Shown: positions 8,976-18,191, counted from the first letter of the stretch. The stretch is 64,000 nucleotides of DNA from Flavobacteriaceae bacterium GF1 (GCA_009797885.1 WNKP01000015.1:57083-121082), one strand, 5' to 3'. Numbers and translations: made by a program. The notes: generated from the letters alone by a model not told the origin.

Positions 8976-9806
8976 GTGACGTATTTAGAATATCGGTTCC
9001 GGGTAAAGCCACTACAACCTGTCTCGGACATGCTTATGGCCGAGTTGGGCGAATTGGGTTTTGAAAGTTTTGTCGAAACGGACAATGGGGTTTTGGCCTA
9101 CGTGCAAATGGGTCAAAGCCCAAACGAGGTGGATATAGGTTCCCTATTTGTGGTACAGCATCCCGATTTTGAAGTATCATGGTCCTTTACCGAAGTCGAG
9201 CAACAAAACTGGAATGCCGAATGGGAGAAAAACTTCCATCCCATAAACGTAGGCAAGCGATGTAGGATACGCGCTCCATTTCATCCCCGGGAAAATGTGG
9301 AATTTGATATCATCATAGAACCAAAAATGAGTTTTGGTACGGGTCACCATGAAACCACCCATATGATGTTACGGTTGCTATTGGATGAAAACATGGCGGG
9401 CAAAAAAGTGCTGGATATGGGCTCTGGCACAGGAGTTTTGGCGATTCTAACCGAAATGATGGGTGCAGACAATATCATGGCCGTGGATATTGATGCCTGG
9501 TGTTTTGAAAATGCCCGGGAAAACGTGGAACGTAATCAATGCAAAAAGATACAGGTAGTACAAGGAGATGCCCATGTACTGGGAAACGAACAATACGATT
9601 TGATTATCGCCAATATTAATCGGAATATCCTTCTGAAGGATATTCCGATATATGCCTCTTGTTTAAAAAAAACCGGTGACTTATTTCTTAGTGGCTTCTA
9701 TTTGAGCGATTTGGATGTGATTTCTGCAAAATGTGGGGAGTTTAATTTAAAACTTGAAAAAAAAATAGTGGAGAATGACTGGGTTGCCGTAAAATATGTA
9801 CATTAG
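8976..9806 (+). CDS. prmA: ribosomal protein L11 methyltransferase PrmA
   Basis: PrmA trimethylates ribosomal protein L11 using SAM. The 276-residue protein has a substrate-recognition N-terminal domain and a Rossmann-fold methyltransferase domain. The SAM motif is VLDMGSGTGVLAI, the acidic residue binding SAM ribose is in AVDIDAW, and the catalytic-region NIN is in IIANINRNIL. It starts with GTG at 8976, directly after the tpiA stop with no spacer; the predicted N-terminus MTYLEYRF fits the family, so the GTG start is well supported. Confidence 0.93.
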   Translation: MTYLEYRFRVKPLQPVSDMLMAELGELGFESFVETDNGVLAYVQMGQSPNEVDIGSLFVVQHPDFEVSWSFTEVEQQNWNAEWEKNFHPINVGKRCRIRAPFHPRENVEFDIIIEPKMSFGTGHHETTHMMLRLLLDENMAGKKVLDMGSGTGVLAILTEMMGADNIMAVDIDAWCFENARENVERNQCKKIQVVQGDAHVLGNEQYDLIIANINRNILLKDIPIYASCLKKTGDLFLSGFYLSDLDVISAKCGEFNLKLEKKIVENDWVAVKYVH

Positions 9807-9824
9807 AGGAAGAGTAAAAGGCAA

Positions 9825-10100
9825 ATGGGACTTAAAGAAAAACTTTCTGAAGATCTTCTACTTGAGGAAGAAGTGGTCAAACAAAACGAAATCATCCTTT
9901 TTAATGATGACGTAAATACCTTTGACCATGTCATTAACACCCTTATTGATGTCTGTGAACATTCCCCTGAGCAAGCGGAACAGTGTTCCCTTATTGTGCA
10001 CTACAATGGAAAATGTACGGTAAAGACCGGGGAATACGATGACCTGAAACCACGATGCAGTAAGTTGTTGCAAGCGGGTCTTAGTGCCGAAATTGTATAG
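9825..10100 (+). CDS. clpS: ATP-dependent Clp protease adaptor ClpS
   Basis: ClpS binds N-degron substrates and hands them to the Clp ATPase. The 91-residue protein shows the conserved core ILFNDDVNTFDHVI, with the Asn-Asp and Thr residues of the N-degron pocket, then a helix and the CTVKTG turn. The N-terminal tail that inserts into the Clp ATPase is acidic and short. It is 18 nt downstream of prmA on the same strand and is probably co-transcribed. Confidence 0.93.
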   Translation: MGLKEKLSEDLLLEEEVVKQNEIILFNDDVNTFDHVINTLIDVCEHSPEQAEQCSLIVHYNGKCTVKTGEYDDLKPRCSKLLQAGLSAEIV

Positions 10101-10335
10101 TCCTTCCCAGATTGCCCCACTTTTGGGGACCTAAGTTTTGTACGGCCCATTTTGGTTTGACTTGTTCGCTTGATTTCTAGGCCCAGAATGTCAAGAATTA
10201 CCACGAATAAGCTTTAAAATAATTTCGAGTATTATTAAAAGTGAATCTTTATGAAAAGTTGTGAAGTTCGCTTTTGAATTGTATTACTTTTAGGGAACAA
10301 ACAGAATTAACCGTTTTCAACCTCCAGCAATTTAA

Positions 10336-10932
10336 ATGAGTGAGTTTTTCAAAGCTGAACTCAAGGATAAGTTTCTAGAATATGCCCACGGGCGCGATGA
10401 TTATTTTGAAGTTCAATTGCTTTACGATGAGTTCCTAAGGCCCAATTATAGTCTGCAGTATGTGGAAAAGCTACTTAGGGAAATTATTGACCATGACCAC
10501 AACCTGCTGGATATTATGAGTGGCAATGGAGTTAAAATCTTCATGTTGTCATCAACGGCATATACGGAGGAGTTTTTGGAAGAAGGAGGCTTTAAGGATC
10601 TCTACATAGAAGAAGAGGAAAGGTGGGATATTTTTTTGGAACAATTGTCAAACACCAGAAGGCTTAGTTCAGAGGAAAAAGCAGATCTGGGTCGAACGGA
10701 AAAGGCAATTTATAAAAGGGAACGTTTATTATTGTTCGGTTTGATTGGTGCCGTAGCCTGTAGTTTTTTATTTACGGTATACAGTCTCCTAAAACCCCTG
10801 TTTTTGGAAACGGAGGTATCAAGAATTGTGGAAATAGAAAAAAAGCTGGAAACCATGGAACATCAAAATAAGGGCTTAAGGCAGGAATTGGATAGCGTGC
10901 TTCAGTTGTATGAAAACAAGATCCCCCAATAG
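10336..10932 (+). CDS. unknown membrane-anchored coiled-coil protein
   Basis: I do not recognise this 198-residue protein. Residues 1-120 are soluble, acidic and helix-rich (EEGGFKDLYIEEEERW). One transmembrane helix runs from about 135 to 155 (LLLFGLIGAVACSFLFTVYSLL), followed by a charged coiled coil to residue 195 (EIEKKLETMEHQNKGLRQEL). There is no signal peptide. The topology suggests a cytoplasmic head with a periplasmic coiled tail, or the reverse. It stands alone, more than 200 nt from its neighbours. Confidence 0.7.
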   Translation: MSEFFKAELKDKFLEYAHGRDDYFEVQLLYDEFLRPNYSLQYVEKLLREIIDHDHNLLDIMSGNGVKIFMLSSTAYTEEFLEEGGFKDLYIEEEERWDIFLEQLSNTRRLSSEEKADLGRTEKAIYKRERLLLFGLIGAVACSFLFTVYSLLKPLFLETEVSRIVEIEKKLETMEHQNKGLRQELDSVLQLYENKIPQ

Positions 10933-11294
10933 ATTACAGCCGTTTTTCATGTCAAAAAGTGCGGATGAGGGATATGGTCCGTGGTGTTTTCAATGGCTCA
11001 TAAACAGGGTTGGGCCAAGCCATCAAAATTCGCCTCAATAGGTCCATTTTCACTTTTGTTCCATGAACTATTCGGGTTCCACGAAATGCTATGCTTGCAT
11101 TATATTTTTGTGATTTAAGGATTTTTTATGACTTTACTTTTAGGAGAATTACCTATATTGGCTCGCAATGTTAAACGTATTCTTTTTAACCTTAAACAAA
11201 GTAAAGGTTTTAATAGCAATGCTTTACAAATGACCCATAAGCCTAGAACATTTTTATTGCTTTTGGTATTTATTGATTAGAAATTATTAATGAA
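10933..11294. other. intergenic region, no convincing gene
   Basis: The only open frame is a 50-codon plus-strand ORF (11128-11280, MTLLLGELPILARN...) of unconvincing composition. It sits just after a -7-like TATTTTTG at 11103-11110 with no matching -33 element. I treat the stretch as the leader region of the 75-residue gene that starts at 11295. Confidence 0.4.
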
Positions 11295-11522
11295 ATGACT
11301 GCAGATTTATTGGAAAAGGCCACTGAATTTGAAAATAGGACCCTAAGTCACATGTCGACAAGTGATCGGGTTGCTGCTTCAAGAGAGGCCAAACAACTTA
11401 TTTTAGCGATTAACGAAATATATAAAAAGACAAAGGATTCCAGTTTGATGGATACCATGAAACGGTTGACCGAAAAGAAACGAAAGATAGAGAAACGTCT
11501 TAAAGGCAATCCCCTAGCTTAA
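11295..11522 (+). CDS. small conserved-looking helical protein
   Basis: This 75-residue protein is almost entirely charged helix (DRVAASREAKQLILAINEIYKK, ending KRKIEKRLKGN). It has no signal peptide or membrane segment. I do not know its function, though the sequence has the feel of a conserved flavobacterial small protein. A textbook terminator begins 4 nt after its stop, which supports it being a real transcription-unit end. Confidence 0.68.
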   Translation: MTADLLEKATEFENRTLSHMSTSDRVAASREAKQLILAINEIYKKTKDSSLMDTMKRLTEKKRKIEKRLKGNPLA

Positions 11523-11525
11523 ATG

Positions 11526-11557
11526 AAAGGCCCATCGATATCGATGGGCCTTTTTTT
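11526..11557 (+). terminator. rho-independent terminator after the 75-aa gene
   Basis: A 13-bp perfect stem (AAAGGCCCATCGA with TCGATGGGCCTTT, 2-nt loop) is followed by a T run that continues to 11557. Confidence 0.93.
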
Positions 11558-11635
11558 CTTGGAAATACCTGTTCTTACTTCCAATTTTCTTACCTTTTTA
11601 GGAACAGAACAAATCAAGGATATAATAGCGACACA

Positions 11636-12487
11636 ATGATCAAAAAATTTTTATGCGTAGGCCTATTGGGTCTTTTTGTTACACTCAACGCACAGGAAAG
11701 GCTAGGGGGATTGGCACTTTACACGGTAAGGGATGACATGGGTAAAGATGCCATGGGAACCTTGGAAAAGGTGGCCGAAATAGGCTATGCAACTATAGAG
11801 GCGGCCGGCTATGACGGTGGAAAGTATTATGGTATGGAGCCCCAAAAATTTAAGGAGGCCCTTAAGGATTTAAAATTGCACCCTTTGAGTACCCATCAGG
11901 GTTCCATTACCCCAAAAAATGCCGATAAGCAGTTTTCGGCTGCCAAAGAGGCCGGGTTTACCTACTTTGTGGTTCCCATACCGCCTATGGGAATGTTCAC
12001 TTTTGATCAGGCCACAAAGACCATGGGGATGAAAGGGTCTGTTAAGGACCTGGCAAAGATTCTCGATGAACTTGGAGAGAAAGCCGCAAAGTACGGTCTA
12101 CAACTACTGTACCATAACCATGATTTTGAATTTAAACCCAATGAGGATGGGGTAATACCTATTGATTATCTATTGGAAAATGTCAATCCGGAATACGTTA
12201 ACTTTGAAATGGACCTGTTTTGGGTAACCAAAGCGGAAGCCGATCCCGTTGCGTATTTTGAAAAATACCCTGGACGATTTAAATTATGGCATGTGAAGGA
12301 TATGGGGGACAACGGATTGTTTGCCCCTGTGGGTGAAGGCAATATAGACTTCAAGAGAATTTTGGACAAAAAAGAACTGTCCGGTATGGAAGGCTATTTT
12401 GTGGAACAGGACATGACTTTTGATAAAAAACCGTTGGAGGCAATAAAAATAAGCCATAACGGGCTAAAGGAAATAGGATTTAAATAA
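11636..12487 (+). CDS. exported sugar phosphate isomerase/epimerase-like protein (AP endonuclease 2 TIM barrel)
   Basis: The 283-residue protein has a signal peptide (residues 1-20, cleavage near LNAQ). The rest is a xylose-isomerase-like TIM barrel: LYTVRDDMG at strand 1, YHNHDFEF, FEMDLFWVTKA with metal-ligand Glu and Asp, HVKDM, and a C-terminal GEGNIDF. Metal-dependent sugar epimerases or isomerases of this family are common in Bacteroidota polysaccharide use, often exported to the periplasm. The substrate is unknown. It stands as a single gene between two strong terminators. Confidence 0.85.
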   Translation: MIKKFLCVGLLGLFVTLNAQERLGGLALYTVRDDMGKDAMGTLEKVAEIGYATIEAAGYDGGKYYGMEPQKFKEALKDLKLHPLSTHQGSITPKNADKQFSAAKEAGFTYFVVPIPPMGMFTFDQATKTMGMKGSVKDLAKILDELGEKAAKYGLQLLYHNHDFEFKPNEDGVIPIDYLLENVNPEYVNFEMDLFWVTKAEADPVAYFEKYPGRFKLWHVKDMGDNGLFAPVGEGNIDFKRILDKKELSGMEGYFVEQDMTFDKKPLEAIKISHNGLKEIGFK

Positions 12488-12507
12488 CACAACAAGGGAT
12501 ATCCAGA

Positions 12508-12538
12508 GGAAAAGCCCGCATTTGCGGGCTTTTCCTTT
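12508..12538 (+). terminator. rho-independent terminator after the isomerase-like gene
   Basis: Arms GGAAAAGCCCGCA (12508-12520) and TGCGGGCTTTTCC (12523-12535) pair perfectly around a 2-nt loop, followed by a TTT run. Confidence 0.9.
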
Positions 12539-12652
12539 ATTGATAACCTGCGTTTTGGACTTTTCATGGGCTGTACTGCTATGGTATGACAAGGGAACGG
12601 CGCTTTACCGCACTTTGCAAGTTGCGTCCAATTGCTATGGAAACATGGCAAT

Positions 12653-13687
12653 TTAGTCTTCAATAAAAATACCTGCCCTTAGTTTTTTCGTATCGGAATC
12701 ATCCGTTAGGTGCAAGTGTTTCTTAGTCAGTACTACGGTCTTATTTTCAATGATGGCTACTTTCCCTTTTCTCTTGACGGAGGAATCATTGATATTCGGT
12801 TTTGAAATGGGTACAATATGCTGATTTTCCCTGGACCAATACCCAACATAACCATCGTTGTTCGCAATAATACTGTTCTGTAATGGAGAGGAATACTTCA
12901 AATCCTCGGAGCGACCGACGATAAAATTGTTATTGTGCACAATGACATTATTGGTAAACGTAAATGGCATATCATCCGGCCCAAGCCAAAATGCACTTTC
13001 ATAACTCTTGGTGATAATAGTGTTCCTAACAGTGAATCCATCGACATTATTGAATAATAATATGCCATTTCTACATTCGTGGAAAATACAATGGGATACC
13101 GTGGTATTGGGCCCGTGAAGGTAAACCCCAGCCTGAATTGCGGCTCCTTCCTTATTCCCTATAAAATAGCACTGTACGACCTCTAAATCCCCTAAATCCT
13201 TATCTTCTTTTGCAATTGGATAGTAGTATGGCGTTGCCGGGTTTCCATTTCCCAAAAACTTTAGCCCACGGAAAGTAACATGTGGGGAGGCCACTAAAAA
13301 TCCCAGGCTGTGCGGAAAAATGGTTTCCGAGTTATTTCCAGAAACCGATTGGATTTTTGGCATTTTTTCCTGTGTCCAATCCACAGCATTGGGCAGGTGT
13401 ACCGCCTCAATGATGAATCGTGTTGTGTCCGTCATAACCCGAACAGGATTGATGTCGATTCTGCCTTCCAAGGTATAGATTCCCGGAAATAGTTTAATGG
13501 AAATAGTGCCCGTTCCTGTTAAGCTATTTGCGCGGGTAACTGCTTTTTTAATTGTTTGTAGAGGAGAATCCTTCGTTGCCGGGTTATGGTCATTTCCGTT
13601 TTCAGGGTCAACGTAAATGTCCTGTGAAATGAGTTGATGGGAAAAGCTTAGAAAAAGGATTGAAAGAATGCAAAGGATTTTTTTCAT
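12653..13687 (-). CDS. exported right-handed beta-helix protein (DUF1565-like)
   Basis: The ATG at 13687 gives MKKILCILSILFLSF, a signal peptide; an upstream in-frame ATG at 13747 adds 20 unlikely residues. The mature protein starts with IYVDPENGND followed by SPLQTIKKAV, typical of DUF1565/parallel beta-helix proteins, and continues with short repeats (FRGLKFLGN, VVQCYFIGN, VSHCIFHECRNGILLFNNVDGFTVRNTIITKS in stacked pattern). Such folds bind or cleave acidic polysaccharides, but no lyase catalytic residues can be assigned. At 344 residues it is compact. It is divergent from the HTH-membrane protein gene. Confidence 0.82.
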   Translation of the reverse strand: MKKILCILSILFLSFSHQLISQDIYVDPENGNDHNPATKDSPLQTIKKAVTRANSLTGTGTISIKLFPGIYTLEGRIDINPVRVMTDTTRFIIEAVHLPNAVDWTQEKMPKIQSVSGNNSETIFPHSLGFLVASPHVTFRGLKFLGNGNPATPYYYPIAKEDKDLGDLEVVQCYFIGNKEGAAIQAGVYLHGPNTTVSHCIFHECRNGILLFNNVDGFTVRNTIITKSYESAFWLGPDDMPFTFTNNVIVHNNNFIVGRSEDLKYSSPLQNSIIANNDGYVGYWSRENQHIVPISKPNINDSSVKRKGKVAIIENKTVVLTKKHLHLTDDSDTKKLRAGIFIED

Positions 13688-13835
13688 GATAATTATTCTA
13701 TTTTTGACCACTGCCAAAGGCTTCGTGGAGTCGTATTTCAATACCAATCTACACCAACCTTTGACGTATGTACAAAGAAGTTCCGTTCACGTTTGTTCAT
13801 CTTCATTCATAAAGTATAATTCATTGTAGGTCAGA

Positions 13836-15113
13836 ATGCTATCTTTTGAAAAATCAATCGCTATTTGTTTAAAAACTGTGGAGGAACGGTTTGATAAGGG
13901 GAGCAGTGAACAATGGTCCACGCAGGATTTTGTACAACTGGCCGAAGCCATACATGCCAAAACCGGGACCTTGTTGAGCGTATCCACATTAAAGCGGCTT
14001 TGGGGGAAGGTAAAACACAATACAAAACCCAATCGCTCTACTTTGGATGCCTTGGCTCAGTATATAGCATATGGAGACTGGGTGGATTTTATGAAATCAT
14101 TGGAGGAAAAAGAACCTCGGATTTTCCCTGCCGAGAAAGTTGAAAAGCGAAAATCAAAAAAGGCATTATGGGCCGTTTTTGGTCTTGGGATATTATTGGC
14201 GATTTTGGCGTATGCTTTTCGGGGAGGATTGGATGCTGAACCGACAAGGTTTCCTGAGGATTTTTCCTTTACAAGCAAGGTAATAAGTGATGATATTCCC
14301 AATTCCGTGGTCTTCACCTTTAATCCAGTCAACGTCCCGGATAATGCAAAAGTGGAAATCCAACAGAGTTGGGACGCTCGGAAGCGCACACCTATTGATA
14401 ACTTGGATAGTATTGCAACCAGTATCTACATGAGACCCGGTTATTTCAAAGCAAAGTTGGTCGTGGATGATTCCATTGTGGCAGAAGATGATGTGTACAT
14501 TCCAACGGACGGTTGGCTGGGACTCATTGAACGCGATCCAAAACCAATATACCTTAAAAACGACGAGATTTACGTTGACCAGAGCCTGGCCATAAGCCCT
14601 GAGGTACTGCATCCCTACGGAATAAATCCTTTACAGGAAGAGACGTGGGTAAGTCTGTATAATGTCCGCGATTTTGGGGAGTTGTATACGGATGGTTTCA
14701 CCATGGAAACCAGTGTGAAAAATACCTGGAACCAAGGGATGGGCAAATGTCAAAATGTACGGATAGCAATTTTGTACGATGGTGGGGCCATCATTATTCC
14801 GCTTTCCGCAAAGGGCTGCGCCTCCAATCTGGGCATCATGGCCTTTAACGACCAAATTATTGATGGAAAGAAAAATGACCTCTCTGGTTTTGGTGTCGAT
14901 TTCAAGGAGTTCCAGAACCTCAAATGTGCCTTCAAAAACGAACAATTGGAATTTTACGTCAATGGGGTGGAGGTGTTTTCGGTGGATACTGTCAAACTCC
15001 ATAAAAGAATAGTGGGTATCGTTTACCATTTTGAAGGCTCGGGAGCAGTCAAGGAGTTGCTATTTAGCAATGCCGAGGGGATTGTTTATCAGGAAACATT
15101 TACTTCACCTTGA
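13836..15113 (+). CDS. membrane-spanning protein with HTH-like N-terminus and lectin-like C-terminus
   Basis: The 425-residue protein has three parts. Residues 36-80 look like a DNA-binding helix-turn-helix (LLSVSTLKRLWG, then RSTLDALAQYIAYGDWVDF), a pattern I have met at the N-terminus of Bacteroidota membrane proteins. A single transmembrane helix spans about 109-128. The remaining 300 residues are extracytoplasmic; the last 150 resemble a concanavalin/LamG-type jelly roll ending in a YQETF segment. This suggests a one-component transmembrane regulator sensing a glycan or envelope ligand. Family and ligand are unknown. It precedes the TetR-GH20 pair by 244 nt. Confidence 0.72.
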   Translation: MLSFEKSIAICLKTVEERFDKGSSEQWSTQDFVQLAEAIHAKTGTLLSVSTLKRLWGKVKHNTKPNRSTLDALAQYIAYGDWVDFMKSLEEKEPRIFPAEKVEKRKSKKALWAVFGLGILLAILAYAFRGGLDAEPTRFPEDFSFTSKVISDDIPNSVVFTFNPVNVPDNAKVEIQQSWDARKRTPIDNLDSIATSIYMRPGYFKAKLVVDDSIVAEDDVYIPTDGWLGLIERDPKPIYLKNDEIYVDQSLAISPEVLHPYGINPLQEETWVSLYNVRDFGELYTDGFTMETSVKNTWNQGMGKCQNVRIAILYDGGAIIIPLSAKGCASNLGIMAFNDQIIDGKKNDLSGFGVDFKEFQNLKCAFKNEQLEFYVNGVEVFSVDTVKLHKRIVGIVYHFEGSGAVKELLFSNAEGIVYQETFTSP

Positions 15114-15298
15114 GTTTTTTGATGGGCATAGGGACAACACAAAGCATCTATCCAAGAGAAAGGACGAATCCCTAAATTCAGCTATCGGTGATGCCGGTAT
15201 TTCAACAATGTCATGTCATCTGCGGCATACGGCCCTATTGCCTGGATTGACAATTCAGAATTCGACGGAATTACCTTGCTGTAGGGATTGGTGGAAAA

Positions 15299-15330
15299 TT
15301 TGATTTCTTCAATATTTTCCATTAGCTTTG
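15299..15330 (+). promoter_or_regulatory. promoter of the TetR-GH20 operon
   Basis: A -33 TTTG at 15299-15302 and a -7 TAGCTTTG at 15323-15330 are separated by 20 nt, a good match to the Bacteroidota promoter. A TTG in the tetR frame at 15328 lies inside the -7 element, which rules it out as the start codon and favours the ATG at 15358. Confidence 0.7.
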
Positions 15331-15357
15331 GAAAATATCAAAACTAAAATATTTTCC
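15312..15357. promoter_or_regulatory. three-arm operator, probable TetR autoregulatory site
   Basis: The 9-mer ATATTTTCC occurs at 15312-15320, inverted as GGAAAATAT at 15330-15338, and again direct at 15349-15357, immediately before the ATG. Centres are 18-19 bp apart. The first two arms straddle the -7 element, so a bound repressor would block RNA polymerase. The regulator is most simply the TetR protein encoded directly downstream. Confidence 0.7.
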
Positions 15358-15996
15358 ATGCCAGTTACGGAAATCACTGAAAAGGAAATTGCCGATATCG
15401 CCTTACATCAATTTTTGAAAGACGGTGTTCAAGAGTTTACCATTAAAAAATTAACGGCATTAACGGGCATTTCAACCAAAACGGTGTATAAAATTTTTGG
15501 TGACAAGACCAATTTACTCCGCGTATGCCTTACCACTCACTATTCTCGGCTTTTTAGAATTCTTCGGGAAAAGAATTCCGAAGCAAGCAATCCCGTAGTT
15601 TCCGTTTTGGAGATTTTGTATTTCATTGCAGAGCTCGAGTTTAAGGTGAATCCAAAGTTCTATGCCGATCTTAACAAGTACTATCCAACACTTCAGGATG
15701 AAATCATTAAGACAAATCAAGACGCAGAATTCCTTTTTGCACAGGTAACCGATCAAGGCATACGTCAAGGTTTTTTTGAAAACGAAATCGACCCGAAAAT
15801 TGTACTGATAAGTTTGCAGCGGTTGTACGCTGGAATCACAAGGGACAGGCTTTTTGAAGGATTCAATTATCCGATCAAAACGCTTTTGGACAATACCGTT
15901 TACCTTTTTATTAAGGGGATGTGTACGCCTTTAGGGCTGCAAAAACTCCATGAATTTACAAAACACGGAATACATAATTCACAACAAACACCATGA
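15358..15996 (+). CDS. TetR-family transcriptional regulator
   Basis: With the ATG at 15358 the protein has 212 residues. The N-terminal helix-turn-helix is clear: IADIALHQFLKDGVQEFT then KKLTALTGISTKTVYKIFGDKTNLL. The C-terminal ligand domain is not recognisable. The upstream operator and promoter argue for autorepression, with the GH20 gene under the same control because its ATG overlaps the tetR stop (15993-15996). A possible inducer is an amino sugar or a glycan breakdown product, but this is inference. Confidence 0.88.
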   Translation: MPVTEITEKEIADIALHQFLKDGVQEFTIKKLTALTGISTKTVYKIFGDKTNLLRVCLTTHYSRLFRILREKNSEASNPVVSVLEILYFIAELEFKVNPKFYADLNKYYPTLQDEIIKTNQDAEFLFAQVTDQGIRQGFFENEIDPKIVLISLQRLYAGITRDRLFEGFNYPIKTLLDNTVYLFIKGMCTPLGLQKLHEFTKHGIHNSQQTP

Positions 15997-18191
15997 AAAA
16001 AGCACTTAAAATTTTAGGATATTTACTTTTGGGCGTACTCCTTTTTGCCATAGGTGCCGTTATCTTTTTTACTTCCAAATACGATAAGGCATCAGAAGCC
16101 ATCAACGAGCGGGAAAAGGTATTTGCGGAAACCGATGTTTCCTTTTATCGCTTTGAGATGGAAACGGATTCGGTAAGCGAATGGATACTATTGCCCGTAC
16201 CAAAAAGAATCACACCGAAGGCAGGAAATTTTGCTTGGCCCGCCCAATGGGAAATCACTTCGGATATACCAAAATCCAAGGATTGGGTCGAGCGTCTTCT
16301 TGAGATTGACACCGATATGGGGGACAGCACAGCCTCGATTCAATTTTTAGAGCGTAAGGATTTGAAGTCAGAAAGCTATGAATTCACTATTGGTCCAAAG
16401 GGCATTGAAATCCACTATTCCGATGAGGCAGGGGCCTATTATGCCGTGGTTAGCCTGTACCATTTAAAAAAACAGTTTCCCGATACCGTGGAATCCGTTC
16501 AAGTGTTTGACCAACCGGACCTGTCCATTAGGGGGTTTATGTTGGATATCAGTAGGGATAAGGTGCCCCAACTACAAACCTTAAAAAGTCTCGTGGACAA
16601 GCTTTCTTTATTGAAATACAACCATTTGCAGTTATATGTTGAAGGTTTTTCGTTTGGTTATCCCAGCTTTAAAGGGCTATGGGAGGGGAAAGAGACCCCC
16701 TTGACGCCAGAAGAGATTAAAGCGTTGGACCGCTATTGCAGTGAACGATTTATTGAATTGGTCCCCAATCAAAACTCATTGGGCCATATGCAACCCTGGT
16801 TGGAGACATCGGAATATGCCCATTTGGCCGAATGTCCCGATGGTTATGAGATCATGCCCATGCAAAAGGTGAAAACTACTTTGGACGTCAGCAATGAGGA
16901 AAGTATTGAGTTGATTGAGCAAATGATGGACGATATGTTGCCCAATTTCAGTTCGGGCAAGTTCAACGCCAACTTGGACGAACCTTTTGAACTGGGGCAT
17001 TGCAACAACTCGGATTTGGCCGAAGAAGTAGGGGTGGGCCAACTCTATCTTGATTTTGTGATAAAGGTATACGAGTTGGCCAAGGATCGGGGGAAGGAAT
17101 TTTGGATGTGGGGGGATATCATCGGAAAACATCCTGAGCTATTGGATAGCCTGCCCAGTGACATTACGGTTTTGGAATGGGGCTATGAAGCGGAACATCC
17201 ATTTGCAAACAATACGGAACGCATTACGCAAGCAGGTTTTAATTTTTTGGTCTGCCCTGGTACCAGTAGTTGGATGACACTCACCGGTAGGACCGATAAT
17301 ATGCTGGGAAATATTGAAAACGCCGTGCTAAACGGTATCAAGAATGGGGCAAGAGGAATGTTGCTTACAGATTGGGGGGACTTGGGACATTGGCAGTATT
17401 TGCCCATTAGTTACCCGGGTATTGCCTATGCCGGTGCCATTAGTTGGAATGGCAATACGTCTCGAAACCTGTCCTTGGAAAGGTATTTGAACAACTACAT
17501 ATTTGAGGAAAAGCATCGGAATCTGGGTGAAATCGTTATGGATATGGGACAGTCCTATCATTACGAAGAGTTTCATATGCCCAATTCGAGCCTTAACTTC
17601 TGGGCCTATCAATTTGGGATTTCCAATCCGGTCTTACAGGAATCCATATATGGTGCGATAGAAAAGAAGATTCCTGAATTGATTGGGGATAGTCTCGCCG
17701 ATATCCTTGTTCAAAGTCGCTTTCAAAACCGAAAACGGTTTGAAGTGGAAGCCTTACATCAGCACCTGGATAAGATAGAATCCGATTTGAATTATTTTGT
17801 TGATGAAAAGAGTCTTTCTGAAAATTCCATTGGAGATGGGGGAAAAAGTCAAACGGAAAACCAACTAAGAAATGGAATTCAGATGGTGCGTTTGGGAGCG
17901 GAAATGCGGAAGTATAGTGCACAAAAGGAGGATTGGACAAGCGAAGAACGATTGGCCCATTTGACCACAATGAAGGATCGGTTGAATTCCATACAGGAAG
18001 AGCACCGTCGCTTATGGCTTATCCATAACAAGGAAGGTGGACTGGATAGAAGTATGAAGTCCTTTCGAAAGTTGGATACGGAATTGGAACGGCTTATAAA
18101 AGTAGAGAATGGCAGTGCTTTTGGAAAGAAAATGGAACGCTTGAAAGAGAAGGTCATAGGAGGTGCGGTCAACTGGTTTTTGGAGGAATAG
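15993..18191 (+). CDS. membrane-anchored family 20 glycoside hydrolase (beta-N-acetylhexosaminidase-like)
   Basis: The 732-residue protein begins with a membrane anchor (residues 4-28) followed by an N-terminal GH20b-like domain and a TIM barrel. GH20 marks are the strand LDISRDKVPQLQTLKSLVDKLSLLKYN in pattern, QNSLGHMQPW, and the acid/polarising pair Asp329-Glu330 in NLDEPFELG. This Asp-Glu lies in an NLDEP context rather than the usual GGDE, so it is a divergent subgroup. The last 200 residues are helical. The likely role is removal of N-acetylhexosamine from glycans at the periplasmic face. It is co-translated with the upstream TetR regulator. Confidence 0.85.
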   Translation: MKKALKILGYLLLGVLLFAIGAVIFFTSKYDKASEAINEREKVFAETDVSFYRFEMETDSVSEWILLPVPKRITPKAGNFAWPAQWEITSDIPKSKDWVERLLEIDTDMGDSTASIQFLERKDLKSESYEFTIGPKGIEIHYSDEAGAYYAVVSLYHLKKQFPDTVESVQVFDQPDLSIRGFMLDISRDKVPQLQTLKSLVDKLSLLKYNHLQLYVEGFSFGYPSFKGLWEGKETPLTPEEIKALDRYCSERFIELVPNQNSLGHMQPWLETSEYAHLAECPDGYEIMPMQKVKTTLDVSNEESIELIEQMMDDMLPNFSSGKFNANLDEPFELGHCNNSDLAEEVGVGQLYLDFVIKVYELAKDRGKEFWMWGDIIGKHPELLDSLPSDITVLEWGYEAEHPFANNTERITQAGFNFLVCPGTSSWMTLTGRTDNMLGNIENAVLNGIKNGARGMLLTDWGDLGHWQYLPISYPGIAYAGAISWNGNTSRNLSLERYLNNYIFEEKHRNLGEIVMDMGQSYHYEEFHMPNSSLNFWAYQFGISNPVLQESIYGAIEKKIPELIGDSLADILVQSRFQNRKRFEVEALHQHLDKIESDLNYFVDEKSLSENSIGDGGKSQTENQLRNGIQMVRLGAEMRKYSAQKEDWTSEERLAHLTTMKDRLNSIQEEHRRLWLIHNKEGGLDRSMKSFRKLDTELERLIKVENGSAFGKKMERLKEKVIGGAVNWFLEE

